Positions 17,196 through 26,767 of a stretch of 64,000 nucleotides of DNA are shown in pieces (the stretch's first letter is position 1; every line of letters begins with the position of its first letter). The translations under genes and the position numbers were made by a program. Origin of the DNA: an uncultured Prevotellaceae bacterium. Its GTDB lineage: Bacteria > Bacteroidota > Bacteroidia > Bacteroidales > Muribaculaceae. The stretch lies in assembly GCA_900318255.1 (NCBI GenBank), contig ONJX01000001.1:62001-126000 (forward strand), read 5' to 3'. The notes under the pieces were generated by a model. It saw only the letters and a list, made by a program, of their open reading frames with translations, did no database searches and had not been told where the DNA came from.

Positions 17196-18479
17196 ATGTC
17201 ACCCTACAACTATCTTAAAATTGACTTCTACGGGCAGTTCAACGACGACACGATACACAAGCTCACCTACCCCGAGCCGTTCAACCCCATCGACGCCGCG
17301 TCGCAGCTGTGGCTCAGTCCCATCACCGACCCAAGAGCCATCAGGACGTTGTCGCCCATGGCAAAATATGGCTACAGGGTGCACCGCGACATTAACGGTA
17401 CCTACTTCTCGCTGCTCACACGTTATGAGCGCGACGCACGTCGTGGATATGTCGCCATCACGGTGATGATAGCCGCGCAATATGAGTCGCTCATCGATGG
17501 CAAAGCCATTTTCAACCTGCTCAACCTGCTTAAGACTAACGTCCTCGACACTAACAACATCACTGCCGTGGCGGTGGAGCAATGCCTCGATGCCAGTAAT
17601 ATGCCATCTAAGAATGTCGCCCCACCGAGCATCACACCAGTGCAGAGCTCCAGCCAGCAGGCACTGCGTGTGTATAGCTCCAACGAGGAACTCTGCGACA
17701 TCTTCCAGTTCCCCGGGCAGGCCGAGTATGACCTCTATGGCGAAGTGTTCCTTATCAACAAGCTGTGGTGCAACAGCACGGTGCCTGGAGTGACACTGCT
17801 CACCTCACCCATCATCAAGACCTATAGCGTGGCCATGCCCGAGGGCGTGACGTGCGAGAGCACTACACAAACTGGCAACATCCTCAACATCACCTACCAC
17901 AAGCCGGGCTATGCGCCACTGGTCATCCCTGTCACCATCAATGGCATCAACAACCAATATGTACACTACCAGGGGGCAACCATCAACATTCTCACACCCA
18001 TCGACCTACCCTTCAAGCAGCGCGTGAGCATGAGGGTGAGAATCAATGGCCACAGCTACAGCGACAACTCGGTGCGGGCCACCGTGGGTGGCGAGGCCAT
18101 GCACTACTCGTCACAGCATGGCGCCTATAGCACCCTTGTCACTAAGCAAGCCCTCACTGAGGGCAACATCAAGGTGAGTGTAAATATCGACGACCCCCTG
18201 CTTGACCCCACTGGCAAGTCGCAGCACCAGGCAGTAGTCTTCAAGTGGCTCATGGCACTGCTATCCTTTGTCATGGGTGCGGCTATCGCCGCTGGCATAA
18301 CCTGGGTGTTGATGAAAGACAATGGTGGCAACGAGGCTGCTAAGCAACCACAGGCCATAGAAAAGGCCGACACCACACACTGCGCCAGCACAAACCGCGA
18401 CCTCAACCACAAGAGCGAGAACAGCACCTGGCAACTCGACAGCCTCAAGTCTGAGAGAATAATAACTCACACAAAATAA
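17196..18479 (+). CDS. Single-pass membrane protein, unknown, of the SrfB/SrfC cluster
   Basis: 427 residues. The N-terminal 160 residues form a soluble domain with IDFYGQFNDDT near the start and a helix around ESLIDGKAIFNLLNLLKTNV. Residues about 165-340 are beta-rich with PEGVTCEST and INGHSYSDN type hairpins, resembling an Ig-like or carboxypeptidase-regulatory-like tandem. One membrane segment at about 350-372 is followed by a short polar tail. No signal peptide, so most of the protein may be cytoplasmic with a C-terminal anchor. It starts only a few bases after the copy A repeat; its RBS and promoter status are unclear. No family recognised. Confidence 0.65.
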   Translation: MSPYNYLKIDFYGQFNDDTIHKLTYPEPFNPIDAASQLWLSPITDPRAIRTLSPMAKYGYRVHRDINGTYFSLLTRYERDARRGYVAITVMIAAQYESLIDGKAIFNLLNLLKTNVLDTNNITAVAVEQCLDASNMPSKNVAPPSITPVQSSSQQALRVYSSNEELCDIFQFPGQAEYDLYGEVFLINKLWCNSTVPGVTLLTSPIIKTYSVAMPEGVTCESTTQTGNILNITYHKPGYAPLVIPVTINGINNQYVHYQGATINILTPIDLPFKQRVSMRVRINGHSYSDNSVRATVGGEAMHYSSQHGAYSTLVTKQALTEGNIKVSVNIDDPLLDPTGKSQHQAVVFKWLMALLSFVMGAAIAAGITWVLMKDNGGNEAAKQPQAIEKADTTHCASTNRDLNHKSENSTWQLDSLKSERIITHTK

Positions 18480-18492
18480 ATGATTTATCATT

Positions 18493-19206
18493 ATGGCACA
18501 GAACAATACACCTAAACCAGTTAAACCTAGCACCAACGAGCAGAACCGCAAGCGCCGACAGGCGTGGATGTGTGGCATCCTTGCGGTGCTCAACCTCATA
18601 GCACTGGCACTGCTCATAATGCTGCCCTACAACTGCACGGGCACCTACGACCGTGGCGGCAACGACACCATCGTAGTCACCGACACCACGATACACGAGC
18701 GCAGAATCACTAACGAAGATGAGCAAGCGAGTGAGGCTAGCGACGACATTGACGAGGCCGTGGAGGATGAAGGCGGCGACACCGACGCCTTCATGAGATT
18801 CTCTATCGTGTGGAACGAAAACGGACGTGACCTTGTAGATCTCGACGCACACGCCATAGAACCCAACGGGACCCACATCTACTTCGACAGCTACCGCGCG
18901 CCACGACGCACACGCTGCGGCGGACAGCTCGATGTTGACATGCAAAGTCCCCGTGGCCGAGGCGTGGAAAACATCGTGTGGCCCAGTGCCAACCAACTCG
19001 CCGACGGCGACTATGAGTTTGCTATCGACAACTACAATAACCGGCAGTTTGGCGTGTGTGTGGCAAAGCTCAAAGTGGGCGACAAATCGTTCCTCTACAA
19101 AGTGCAACACTTCAGGAAAAGCGACCCTGTGGAAATCGCTGTCGTCACCATCAAAGACCACCAAGTAAAGAACATCAAGCAAATTCAGCGACCAGTATCA
19201 CAGTAA
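18493..19206 (+). CDS. Membrane-anchored YfaP/DUF2135-like protein
   Basis: 237 residues, 13 bases after the preceding gene. A basic N-terminus (NRKRRQAW) precedes one membrane segment (about residues 23-46), an acidic Asp/Glu-rich linker (about 60-95), and a beta-sandwich-like domain starting with FSIVWNENGRDLVDLDAHAI and continuing with ADGDYEFAIDNYNN. The pattern of a strand, VDLDAH and PNG, and a later GDYEF strand is that of YfaP/DUF2135-type domains, which occur in extracytoplasmic proteins of bacterial conflict or surface systems. The domain should be outside the inner membrane. Confidence 0.65.
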   Translation: MAQNNTPKPVKPSTNEQNRKRRQAWMCGILAVLNLIALALLIMLPYNCTGTYDRGGNDTIVVTDTTIHERRITNEDEQASEASDDIDEAVEDEGGDTDAFMRFSIVWNENGRDLVDLDAHAIEPNGTHIYFDSYRAPRRTRCGGQLDVDMQSPRGRGVENIVWPSANQLADGDYEFAIDNYNNRQFGVCVAKLKVGDKSFLYKVQHFRKSDPVEIAVVTIKDHQVKNIKQIQRPVSQ

Positions 19207-19270
19207 TTGCTTCAAGCAGCAATCACACAACGCACTAAATCACTCACATCATTAAAACCCCTCACACCTC

Positions 19271-20566
19271 ATGAAATGCATCAACTGTAATCAAGAGATT
19301 CCCGATGGAAATATGTTCTGCAACTTCTGCGGCACCATGCAGCCCAGCGACAGGGAGGCTTATGAAAAAGAGCATCCTGAGCTCGCCACGCCCATTACCA
19401 GCCACCAGCAAGACAACACCCCCTCAACGCAACCGCCAAGCTATGCACCATCATCACCCGCTCAGCACCCAGCGCCCACCGCGCCAGCGGCTGCCGAGGC
19501 ACCTGCCAGCAACAGCAGTGACGAGGGCAACATGATGCAGTGCCCCGATTGCGGCAGCATGATACCTAGCGACTCCTTGTTCTGCCCTCACTGTCGATGC
19601 CCATTTGTGGCCCCTAATGAGCAATATCATAATGACTACCGCATCCCCATTCCTCCAGTACCTAAGCACCGAGAAGCACCTGCACCACCACCAAGCAAGG
19701 GCAAAGGCATGCCTGGATGGGCAAAGGCGCTAATCACGCTGTCGATACTCATGCTGCTGGGAGCCCTGGGTGGCGGAGCTTATTACTATTTTTTCTACAA
19801 CAAGGTGCAAAGATTCCATCCCGACGATGACGTGGTGACCTTCTCGCGCAATGGAGGCGAGAAAACCGTGACCATCACTACCGACGCTAAAGAATTTAAA
19901 GTGACAAAATCTCCTGATTGGGTGAGTGTGACCACTGGCGACAAAGAAATTACCATCATGTGCCAACCTCTAGAGTCTTTCGAAGACCGCGAGGGAACTA
20001 TTAAGCTCAAAGCTGGCGACAAAGAAGCTAAAATCACCGTCAAGCAGAGCGCTAACGCCACCTATCTGCGGCTCTCGAGCGACTTGGTGAAAATAGGACA
20101 CAATGGTGAGGAGGTGACAATCGACCTCGACACCGATGGCGACCCCTCTACCATCGATTTTAAAATCAACGACCCCTTCATGTGTAGCCTCTCTAGCAGG
20201 TCGGCCACAGGCTTCACGGCAACAATAGAGGAAAACACCTCGCCATTGCCACGAGAATGTAGCATCACCATCACCAGCGACAAGCAAGAAAGAACCGTGA
20301 CCATCATCCAAGCTGGGAGGTGCCCCAGCTGCGACGGCTCAGGAAAAGAGCCATGTTACCGTTGCGACGGAAAGGGGCATAACGATTGTAGCAACTGCAA
20401 TGGCACTGGTTTGCTCTATAATTTATATAACAGCGAATACATAAATTGTGAGTATTGTGAGGGGCGGGGCAACCTCCCCTGCGACGACTGCAACTCACAA
20501 GGCTACACTACCTGCGAGCAGTGCAACGGCACTGGCAACAACTTCATTAGAGAAGAAACATTTTAA
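19271..20566 (+). CDS. Zinc-ribbon, BACON and DnaJ-type Cys-rich membrane protein
   Basis: 431 residues. Two zinc ribbons at the N-terminus (CINCN and CNFCG, residues 3-21; CPDCG and CPHCR, about 93-111) are joined by a Pro/Ala-rich linker. A membrane segment lies at about 157-178. Two BACON-like domains follow (about 183-265 and 266-353; FSRNGGEKTVTITTDAKEF and the matching second unit ending VTIIQAG). The C-terminus is a DnaJ-type Cys-rich zinc region with repeated CxxCxGxG motifs (CPSCDGSG, CYRCDGKG, CSNCNGTG, CEYCEGRG, CEQCNGTG). The Cys-rich zinc region seems to be on the same side of the membrane as BACON, that is, outside, which is unusual. Last plus-strand gene of the cluster. Confidence 0.8.
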   Translation: MKCINCNQEIPDGNMFCNFCGTMQPSDREAYEKEHPELATPITSHQQDNTPSTQPPSYAPSSPAQHPAPTAPAAAEAPASNSSDEGNMMQCPDCGSMIPSDSLFCPHCRCPFVAPNEQYHNDYRIPIPPVPKHREAPAPPPSKGKGMPGWAKALITLSILMLLGALGGGAYYYFFYNKVQRFHPDDDVVTFSRNGGEKTVTITTDAKEFKVTKSPDWVSVTTGDKEITIMCQPLESFEDREGTIKLKAGDKEAKITVKQSANATYLRLSSDLVKIGHNGEEVTIDLDTDGDPSTIDFKINDPFMCSLSSRSATGFTATIEENTSPLPRECSITITSDKQERTVTIIQAGRCPSCDGSGKEPCYRCDGKGHNDCSNCNGTGLLYNLYNSEYINCEYCEGRGNLPCDDCNSQGYTTCEQCNGTGNNFIREETF

Positions 20567-20589
20567 GCACTAAACGGGCAAGAAAAATG

Positions 20590-20606
20590 AGGTGATTCTC
20601 ATCACC
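20590..20606. terminator. Hairpin between convergent genes
   Basis: GGTGAT-TCTC-ATCACC forms a short stem between the stops of the plus-strand cluster and the minus-strand rdgB. It may end transcription from either side. Confidence 0.35.
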
Positions 20607-20626
20607 GAGAGCATGGGGAAATCTTG

Positions 20627-21214
20627 CTATGAGCGTGTTGACAAGAACTCGGTGAGCTTGGCGACGGCGCGGCCGCGATGGCTGATGCGGTTCTTCTGCT
20701 CGGCGGTCATTTCGCCAAAGGCGCAAGCGGCCTCCACGGGCTTGAAGATGGGGTCGTAGCCAAAACCGCCAGCTCCGTGGCGCTCGGTGAGGATGTGCCC
20801 TTCTACCTTGCCTTCAAACTGATGAGTCTCGCCATCGAGAATAAGGACTATAGCGGTGCGAAAGCGCGCGGTGCGCTGCTCCAGTGGTACCCCACCAAGC
20901 AGCCGCAGCACCTTGTCGATGTTGCGCTCGCTGTCGTGAGCCACACCGCCATATCGTGCCGAGTGTACCCCAGGCTCACCGCCCAGGGCATCAATCTCAA
21001 GACCCGTGTCGTCGCTGAAGCAGTCGTAACCATAGTGCTCCTTCACCCACTGCGCCTTTATCATGGCGTTGCCCTCGATGGTGGCTGCCGTCTCGGGTAT
21101 GTCGTCGTGGCAACCTATGTCGGCAAGGCTCAAAACATTATACTTGCCAGCCATGAGCTGGCGCAACTCGCTGAGCTTGTGCTCATTATTGGTAGCAAAT
21201 ACTATATCTTTCAT
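20627..21214 (-). CDS. rdgB: XTP/dITP diphosphatase (RdgB/HAM1)
   Basis: The enzyme hydrolyses non-canonical purine nucleoside triphosphates (XTP, dITP, ITP) to monophosphates and so keeps damaged purines out of DNA. The start ATG at 21214 gives 195 residues beginning KDIVFATNNEHKL, the family signature with the substrate-binding TNN(x)K. FSDDTGLEIDALGGEPGVHSARY and GYDPIFKP, also conserved, are present. A longer frame begins upstream at 21289, but the extra 25 residues (LEYLEKLENLEN-type) are read from the TTCTAGA-type array and are not genuine. Length is normal for the family. Confidence 0.95.
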   Translation of the reverse strand: MKDIVFATNNEHKLSELRQLMAGKYNVLSLADIGCHDDIPETAATIEGNAMIKAQWVKEHYGYDCFSDDTGLEIDALGGEPGVHSARYGGVAHDSERNIDKVLRLLGGVPLEQRTARFRTAIVLILDGETHQFEGKVEGHILTERHGAGGFGYDPIFKPVEAACAFGEMTAEQKNRISHRGRAVAKLTEFLSTRS

Positions 21215-21225
21215 AAGTTCATTAT

Positions 21226-21277
21226 TTTCTAGATTTTCTAGCTTTTCTAGATATTCTAGATTGCCTAGATATTCTAA
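21226..21277. repeat. TTCTAGA-type low-complexity array
   Basis: TTTTCTAGA, TTTTCTAGC, TATTCTAGA and TGCCTAGA words repeat over about 50 bases between rdgB and the composite repeat. It takes the place that the AACAAG-type array takes at copy A. Confidence 0.7.
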
Positions 21278-21278
21278 C

Positions 21279-21390
21279 GGACAAGGCACGCCTTGTCCCT
21301 ACTTAACCCTTAACATTTTACACTTAACACTTATAAAGACAAGGCACGCCTTGTCCCTACTTAACACTTAACATTTTACACTTAACACTT
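21279..21390. repeat. Composite palindromic repeat, tandem copies B and C
   Basis: Two palindrome copies lie at 21279-21298 and about 21338-21355, each followed by ACTTAAC-CTTAACATTTTACAC-type words. The second right arm (21361-21390) runs into the end of the acyltransferase gene on the minus strand; the final codons of that gene and its stop (at 21382) fall inside the repeat. Confidence 0.8.
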
Positions 21391-22374
21391 AATTTTCTTC
21401 TTGCCTAGCATCCAGGGGGCGTAGTTGTGGATAAACCAAGCGAAAGGGAAGATAATGACCATGACGATGAATGGGGAGATGAACTTTATCCAAATGTGGT
21501 CGTCCATGACGCCAGTGTAGAAGGCGCGCTCGAGCATGACTTTAATGAAGCCAATGGTGTGGTTCTGGAACGCGAGATAGACGGTGCCGTTCATCACCAC
21601 TAGCTCAATGACACGGTTGCGGCCATAGCGCGAGGCGAGCCACTTGGCAAGGGCTATGTAGGTGGGGATGACCATCACTCCACAGGCTATCTTGATGGCA
21701 TTCATGCTGTTTTTCTCCTCGATGTAGATGCTCAGCGCCATTATCACCAGCGAGGCGATGCCCAGAGCCAGCAAGATGACGGTGCGGCGCGGGGTGGAGA
21801 ACTCCACCCTAGAGATATACTGCTTGAAGCTGTTGCCAAAGGCATAGAACGGCATATATACCATAGCGTTCCACACGTGCCAGTAGTTCTCTAGCGGGCA
21901 GTTGATGGCAGCCACCGAGAGCAGGATGCTCGCCGGGAAGAGCCACTGCGCCGGCAGCCATCGCTGCATGAAGTAGTAGAGCACCTGCATCACCATCAGG
22001 CAAGACAAGTACCAGAAGGTGCCCAGCACGGTGTGTGGCTTGCCCTTGACGAAGTCGAGCATGGGCTGCCACCACGTGACATCGGCATCGCCCAGTCGCA
22101 TGCCAAATAGCAACCACATGGCATAGAAGACGACAAAAAAGGTGACGTAGGGCACTAATATCTGCTTGCCGCGGTGGGCGAAGAACTGCCCGAAGGTGCT
22201 GTATTTGCCAATGTTGAAGAGGAACCCCGAGATGCAAAAGAATAGCGGGATGCGCAAGTTGATGATAATCTTGCCATCCATGATGGGCGTCTGCGGTGGC
22301 GTGTGAAACAGTATCACAAGGAAGATACTGAAAAACCGCACATAGTCAAGCCAGGGTATGCGCTCTTGTTTCAT
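21382..22374 (-). CDS. Acyltransferase 3 family membrane protein
   Basis: 330 residues, start MKQERIPWLDYVRFFSIFLV. The N-terminal DYVRFF with a following His (VILFHTPP), the IPLFFCISGFLF segment and about ten hydrophobic helices are typical of the integral-membrane acyltransferase 3 family (OafA/WecH type), which transfers acyl groups from CoA to surface sugars or other acceptors. The conserved catalytic-type His is at about residue 24. The last codons and the stop are provided by the composite repeat at 21361-21390, so the natural C-terminus may once have differed. Substrate unknown. Confidence 0.85.
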   Translation of the reverse strand: MKQERIPWLDYVRFFSIFLVILFHTPPQTPIMDGKIIINLRIPLFFCISGFLFNIGKYSTFGQFFAHRGKQILVPYVTFFVVFYAMWLLFGMRLGDADVTWWQPMLDFVKGKPHTVLGTFWYLSCLMVMQVLYYFMQRWLPAQWLFPASILLSVAAINCPLENYWHVWNAMVYMPFYAFGNSFKQYISRVEFSTPRRTVILLALGIASLVIMALSIYIEEKNSMNAIKIACGVMVIPTYIALAKWLASRYGRNRVIELVVMNGTVYLAFQNHTIGFIKVMLERAFYTGVMDDHIWIKFISPFIVMVIIFPFAWFIHNYAPWMLGKKKIKC

Positions 22375-22379
22375 TTTTT

Positions 22380-22490
22380 AGCTAACAAGCTGACAAGTAA
22401 ACAAGCTAACGAGGAAATGGCATTTTAGCTAACAAGCTAACAAACACACATTACCTATTGCCTTGTTAGCTTGTTAGTTTGTTTATTAGT
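22380..22490. repeat. AACAAGCTAAC-type array with inverted arms
   Basis: Words AACAAGCTAAC, AACAAGCTGAC and AACAAGTAAAC on one side are complementary to TTGTTAGCTTGTTAG on the other, around an ATTGCC core near 22458. It separates the acyltransferase gene from leuS. Same vocabulary as the arrays near 6400, 16934, 43485, 55930 and 56932. Confidence 0.65.
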
Positions 22491-22493
22491 TAG

Positions 22494-25265
22494 CTATACT
22501 ACCACATTAACGATTTTGTTGGGCACCACAATGACCTTCTTGGGCTGCTTGCCGTCGAGCCAGCGTGCCGCGCCCTCGTGGGTGAGGGCTTGCTGCTGCA
22601 CCTCGTCGCTGGGCGTGCCAGCCGCCACCTCAATGTTGAAGCGTGGCTTGCCATTGAAGAGAACGGTATATTTCACCATGCTCTCCTTGAGGTAGTCCTC
22701 GTTCCATGTGGGCCACTGGGCGTCGCACACGGTGCCCTGCTCGCCCAGCTGGTGCCAGAGCTCCTCGGCGATGTGAGGCGCGAATGGCGCCAGCAGCACC
22801 ACGAAGTCGCGATACACGCTCTTGCTCTTGCACTTGAGGGTGCTAAGCTCATTGGCACAAATCATGAACGCTGCCACGCTGGTGTTGTAGGAGAACATCT
22901 CAATGTCTTGCGACACCTTCTTGATGAGCTTGTGAATCGACTTGAGGGCCTCGGCGCTGGGCTTCTCGTCAACGAGCTGCATGGTGTCGCCGTCGAAGAA
23001 TTGTCCCCACAGGCGCTTGAGGAACTTGCTCACACCGCTAATGCCGTGAGTGTCCCAGGGCTTGCTCTGCTCAATGGGGCCGAGGAACATCTCGTTGAGG
23101 CGCAGGGTGTCGGCACCATAACGCTCCACAATGTCGTCGGGGTTGACCACATTAAACATCGACTTCGACATCTTCTCTACAGCCCAGCCGCAGATGTACT
23201 TGCCATCCTCGAGAATGAACTCGGCGTTGGCAAACTCGGGTCTCCAAGCCTTGAAATCCTCTATGTTGAGCACATCGTTGTAAACCAGCTTGATATCCAC
23301 ATGAATGGGAGTGACATCGTAGTCCTCCTTGAGGTTGAACGACACAAACTTGTTGGTGTCCTTGATGCGATAAACGAAATTGCTGCGACCCTGAATCATG
23401 CCCTGATTCACGAGTTTGCGGAATGGCTCAGGCTCGCACACGTAACCGTAGTCGTAGAGGAACTTGTTCCAGAAACGGCTGTAGATGAGGTGGCCGGTGG
23501 CGTGCTCGGTGCCTCCCACATAGAGATCGACCTGACGCCAGTACTCGTCGGCTTCCTTGCTCACAAGAGCGTTGTCGTTGTGAGGGTCCATGTAGCGCAG
23601 GTAGTAGGCGCTAGAGCCGGCAAAGCCCGGCATGGTGTTAAGCTCGAGCGGACGACCGTTGCTTGCCACCCAGTTGCGGGCGCGTCCCAGTGGTGGCTCG
23701 CCGGTCTCGGTGGGCAGGAACTTGTCAACCTCGGGCAGCTGCAGTGGCAGCTCGCTCTCGTCAAGGGGCTGTGGCTGGTTGTCCTCGTCGTAGTAGATGG
23801 GGAACGGCTCGCCCCAGTAGCGCTGGCGGCTGAAGATGGCGTCGCGCAAGCGGTAGTTCACCTTCACCTTGCCAATGCCTGCCTCAGCAATATATTCTTT
23901 AGTCTTAGCAATAGCGTCCTTCACTTGCAGTCCGTTGAGCTGCAGGCGCTCGTTGCTGGAGTTCATCATGATGCCGTCCTTGGCATCGAAGCTCTCCTCG
24001 CTGATGTCGGCACCCTCGATGAGTGGTATAATAGGCAAGTCGAAGTGCTTAGCAAAGGCATAGTCGCGACTGTCATGAGCCGGCACCGCCATGATGGCTC
24101 CAGTGCCATAGCCGGCGAGCACATAGTCGCTGATGTAGATGGGTATCTCCTTGCCAGTGACGGGGTTGATGGCATAGCGACCGCTGAATACACCGCTCAC
24201 CTTCTTCTCGATGAGACGCTCGCGCTCGGTCTTGTGCTTCACCTCGTTGAGATAAGCATCAACGGCGGCACGCTGCTCGGCAGTGACCACTAGGTCAACA
24301 TACTCGCTCTCGGGAGCCAGCACCATGAAGGTGACACCAAAGATGGTGTCGGCCCTGGTGGTGAAGATGAGCAGTTGCTCGTCGCTGCCCACTATGGGGA
24401 ACAGCATCTCGGCACCCTCGCTGTAGCCTATCCAGTTCTTCTGGGTCTCCTTGATGGAGTCGCTCCACTCAATGGTGTCGAGGTCGCGCAGCAAGCGGCC
24501 GGCATAGGCGCTCACGCGCAGGCACCACTGGCGCATCACCTTCTGCTCCACAGGGTAGCCGCCACGCAACGACACACCCTCGCTCACCTCATCGTTGGCA
24601 AGCACGGTGCCGAGCTTCGGGCACCAGTTCACCATGGTGTTGCCCAGGTAGGCGATGCGGTAGTCCATGAGTCGCTGGCTGCGCTCGGCAGGGGTCATGG
24701 CATTCCATTGCTCGGCGGTGAACTCGTCCTTAGCGCCGGTGTGGGCATTGCAGCCCTGGCTGCCATGCTTCTCAAAGTGCTGCACCAGCTCGGTAATGGG
24801 GCGCGCCTTGTCGAGAGCGGTGTTGTAGTAGCTCTTGAACATCTGCAAGAACGCCCATTGAGTCCACTTGTAGTAGCTTGGTTCGCAGGTGCGCACCTCA
24901 CGGTCCCAGTCGTAGCAGAACCCTATCTTGTCGAGCTGTTCACGGTAACGTGCGATATTCTGCTTTGTGGTAATCTCGGGATGCTGGCCAGTTTGGATGG
25001 CATATTGCTCGGCGGGCAGGCCATAGGCGTCATAGCCCATGGGATGCAGCACGTTAAAGCCCTTGTGACGCTTGTAGCGGGCATAGATGTCGCTGGCGAT
25101 ATATCCAAGCGGATGCCCCACGTGCAGACCCGCACCACTAGGATAAGGAAACATGTCGAGAACATAAAACTTGGGCTTGCTCTCGTCGATGTCAACCTTA
25201 TAGGTGTTGTTGTCCTTCCAATACTGTTGCCACTTTTTCTCAATCTCGTTAAAGTTGTATTCCAT
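22494..25265 (-). CDS. leuS: Leucyl-tRNA synthetase
   Basis: 923 residues, the normal length of bacterial LeuRS. It charges tRNA-Leu with leucine and edits misacylated products. The class I signature HIGH is seen as HVGH in [14 protein letters not shown] near residue 43-50, the KMSKS loop as [10 protein letters not shown] (about 700), and the CP1 editing domain around residues 230-410 includes the Thr-rich [10 protein letters not shown]. The C-terminus ends KIVNVVV as in bacterial LeuRS. On the minus strand, with a promoter at 25308. A tRNA-Leu gene in the same window (58168) is unlinked. Confidence 0.98.
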   Translation of the reverse strand: MEYNFNEIEKKWQQYWKDNNTYKVDIDESKPKFYVLDMFPYPSGAGLHVGHPLGYIASDIYARYKRHKGFNVLHPMGYDAYGLPAEQYAIQTGQHPEITTKQNIARYREQLDKIGFCYDWDREVRTCEPSYYKWTQWAFLQMFKSYYNTALDKARPITELVQHFEKHGSQGCNAHTGAKDEFTAEQWNAMTPAERSQRLMDYRIAYLGNTMVNWCPKLGTVLANDEVSEGVSLRGGYPVEQKVMRQWCLRVSAYAGRLLRDLDTIEWSDSIKETQKNWIGYSEGAEMLFPIVGSDEQLLIFTTRADTIFGVTFMVLAPESEYVDLVVTAEQRAAVDAYLNEVKHKTERERLIEKKVSGVFSGRYAINPVTGKEIPIYISDYVLAGYGTGAIMAVPAHDSRDYAFAKHFDLPIIPLIEGADISEESFDAKDGIMMNSSNERLQLNGLQVKDAIAKTKEYIAEAGIGKVKVNYRLRDAIFSRQRYWGEPFPIYYDEDNQPQPLDESELPLQLPEVDKFLPTETGEPPLGRARNWVASNGRPLELNTMPGFAGSSAYYLRYMDPHNDNALVSKEADEYWRQVDLYVGGTEHATGHLIYSRFWNKFLYDYGYVCEPEPFRKLVNQGMIQGRSNFVYRIKDTNKFVSFNLKEDYDVTPIHVDIKLVYNDVLNIEDFKAWRPEFANAEFILEDGKYICGWAVEKMSKSMFNVVNPDDIVERYGADTLRLNEMFLGPIEQSKPWDTHGISGVSKFLKRLWGQFFDGDTMQLVDEKPSAEALKSIHKLIKKVSQDIEMFSYNTSVAAFMICANELSTLKCKSKSVYRDFVVLLAPFAPHIAEELWHQLGEQGTVCDAQWPTWNEDYLKESMVKYTVLFNGKPRFNIEVAAGTPSDEVQQQALTHEGAARWLDGKQPKKVIVVPNKIVNVVV

Positions 25266-25307
25266 CTTGAATTATATTATTTTTTGTGATTTTTTTCATT
25301 CAAACTG

Positions 25308-25337
25308 CAAAGGTAGTGAATAGTTTTCAGTTAGCAG
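25308..25337 (-). promoter_or_regulatory. Promoter of leuS
   Basis: On the minus strand TACCTTTG (25315-25308) matches TAnnTTTG, with CTG 19 bases upstream at 25335-25337 in place of TTG. The remaining 25338-25487 spacer is AT-rich with a duplicated CAGTTAGCAGTTGTCAGTTG word and no gene. Confidence 0.6.
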
Positions 25338-25487
25338 TTGTCAGTTGTTATTTTTTTAAAAAAGCGAAGTTTCAGACCTCATTTTTCCACTCGCAGTCTT
25401 TATAAATTGATTGTAAATGTCATATAATTCTTTTTGTTAATTAGTTTGTCAATTAAATAAATACCAACATTTATATTATTTAAAGAA

Positions 25488-26765
25488 TCACACTGAATAT
25501 AATGGATAATTCGTTACCCAATCTTGGTCTTTATATGACGACATTGAATATCTCACGCCCTTCATGCCTGGGTGCTTGTCAACAAGCAGTTTTAATGATT
25601 TAGCCTTCACATTTGCCTCAGCTTTCACTTCGATAGGTTCCACTTTCCCGTTTCGCTCGATTATGAAATCAACTTCGGCACTGGCGCCACTTGTCCAAAA
25701 ATATATTGATGATATTCCATGGCTCAATATTTGCTGAAGCACATATTGCTCAGTAAAAGCACCCTTGAACCCAACAAAAGCATTGTTACCAATTAGCATT
25801 TGTTCACTACTTGCACCAGCCATAGCTGCGAGCAATCCGCAATCAAGAAAATATATTTTGAAAGACGATAAGTTCTCATAAAACGAAAGCGGGGCAATCA
25901 CATCGTTGACACAATTTACTTTATATATTATTCCGCAGTCAATCAGCCATTGAATAGCAATCTCATACTCTTTGGCTCTTGCTCCTGGTTTTAAAACTCC
26001 ATAGATGAATTTCTTGTTGTCTTTTGCAAGTTGTGAAGGTATTGATTTCATCACCATGTTTATACGAGGTACTTGTTCACGTGGTGCATGTTTCGAAAAG
26101 TCGTTTCTGTAAGCATCAAGAAGATTTAACTGTATGTGTCTTACCTGCTCTAAATTCTTATCCTTCACAAAGTTTTCTACTACTTCGGGCATACCACCCA
26201 CATAATAATACTGACGTAGTAAATCTTGAAGTTTGTGTTCAACACTCGAAAGCACATCCCATTTCCGATTCTCTATTAATTCAGCCCAATCTTCATGATC
26301 CATAGCCATTAAAAATTCCCTGAAATTCATCGGGTAAAGGGTTATCATATCTACTTTCCCAACAGGGAATGAGGTGCCTTCATGCATATCAATCCCTAAT
26401 AATGAACCTGCAACCATCACATGGTATTCTGGAGCTTTCTCAGCAAAGTATTTTAATGCCGCAAGTCCTCGCGGAACATTTTGTATCTCATCAAGGATTA
26501 TCAACGTTTTGCCAGGTTTAGGTTTTATATGAGAAATAGCTTGTAGTTGCAAAAGGATTCGGTCAATATCATAGTCATTGGCAAAAATTGTAGCTGCCTG
26601 TGGTTCATCATCACAGTTTAAGTAAATTGTATCTTCATATTGCAATCTACCAAATTCTTGCATCAACCATGTCTTGCCTACTTGTCTTGCTCCCCTTATA
26701 ATCAATGGTTTGCGATAGATACTAGACTTCCATTTTAATAGTTCGTCCCAAATTACTCGTTTCAT
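25488..26765 (-). CDS. AAA_14/DUF4143 ATP-binding protein
   Basis: 425 residues. The N-terminus MKRVIWDELLKWKSS runs into RGARQVGKTWLMQEF (Walker A, about residues 25-33), a Walker B LIILDEIQ (about 89), and a C-terminal DUF4143 domain ending in DFIIERNGKVEPIEVKAE, a PD-(D/E)xK-like nuclease core (Glu-x-Lys of IEVKAE). This family is very common in Bacteroidota and is often multi-copy; its cellular role is unknown, with conflict or mobile-element roles proposed. Its AT-rich coding sequence differs from the GC-richer genes on both sides, suggesting transfer. The start ATG at 26765 directly abuts a four-repeat array that overlaps its promoter (26768-26889). Confidence 0.9.
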   Translation of the reverse strand: MKRVIWDELLKWKSSIYRKPLIIRGARQVGKTWLMQEFGRLQYEDTIYLNCDDEPQAATIFANDYDIDRILLQLQAISHIKPKPGKTLIILDEIQNVPRGLAALKYFAEKAPEYHVMVAGSLLGIDMHEGTSFPVGKVDMITLYPMNFREFLMAMDHEDWAELIENRKWDVLSSVEHKLQDLLRQYYYVGGMPEVVENFVKDKNLEQVRHIQLNLLDAYRNDFSKHAPREQVPRINMVMKSIPSQLAKDNKKFIYGVLKPGARAKEYEIAIQWLIDCGIIYKVNCVNDVIAPLSFYENLSSFKIYFLDCGLLAAMAGASSEQMLIGNNAFVGFKGAFTEQYVLQQILSHGISSIYFWTSGASAEVDFIIERNGKVEPIEVKAEANVKAKSLKLLVDKHPGMKGVRYSMSSYKDQDWVTNYPLYSV

Positions 26766-26767
26766 TT

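Noticed and set aside
21421..21432. Perfect DnaA box TTATCCACA on the minus strand
   Set aside because: It lies inside the acyltransferase gene, isolated, so it is probably chance; a similar isolated box occurs near 27138.
22578..24293. 571-codon plus-strand frame
   Set aside because: It is antisense to leuS and reflects codon bias; no domain or ribosome binding site.
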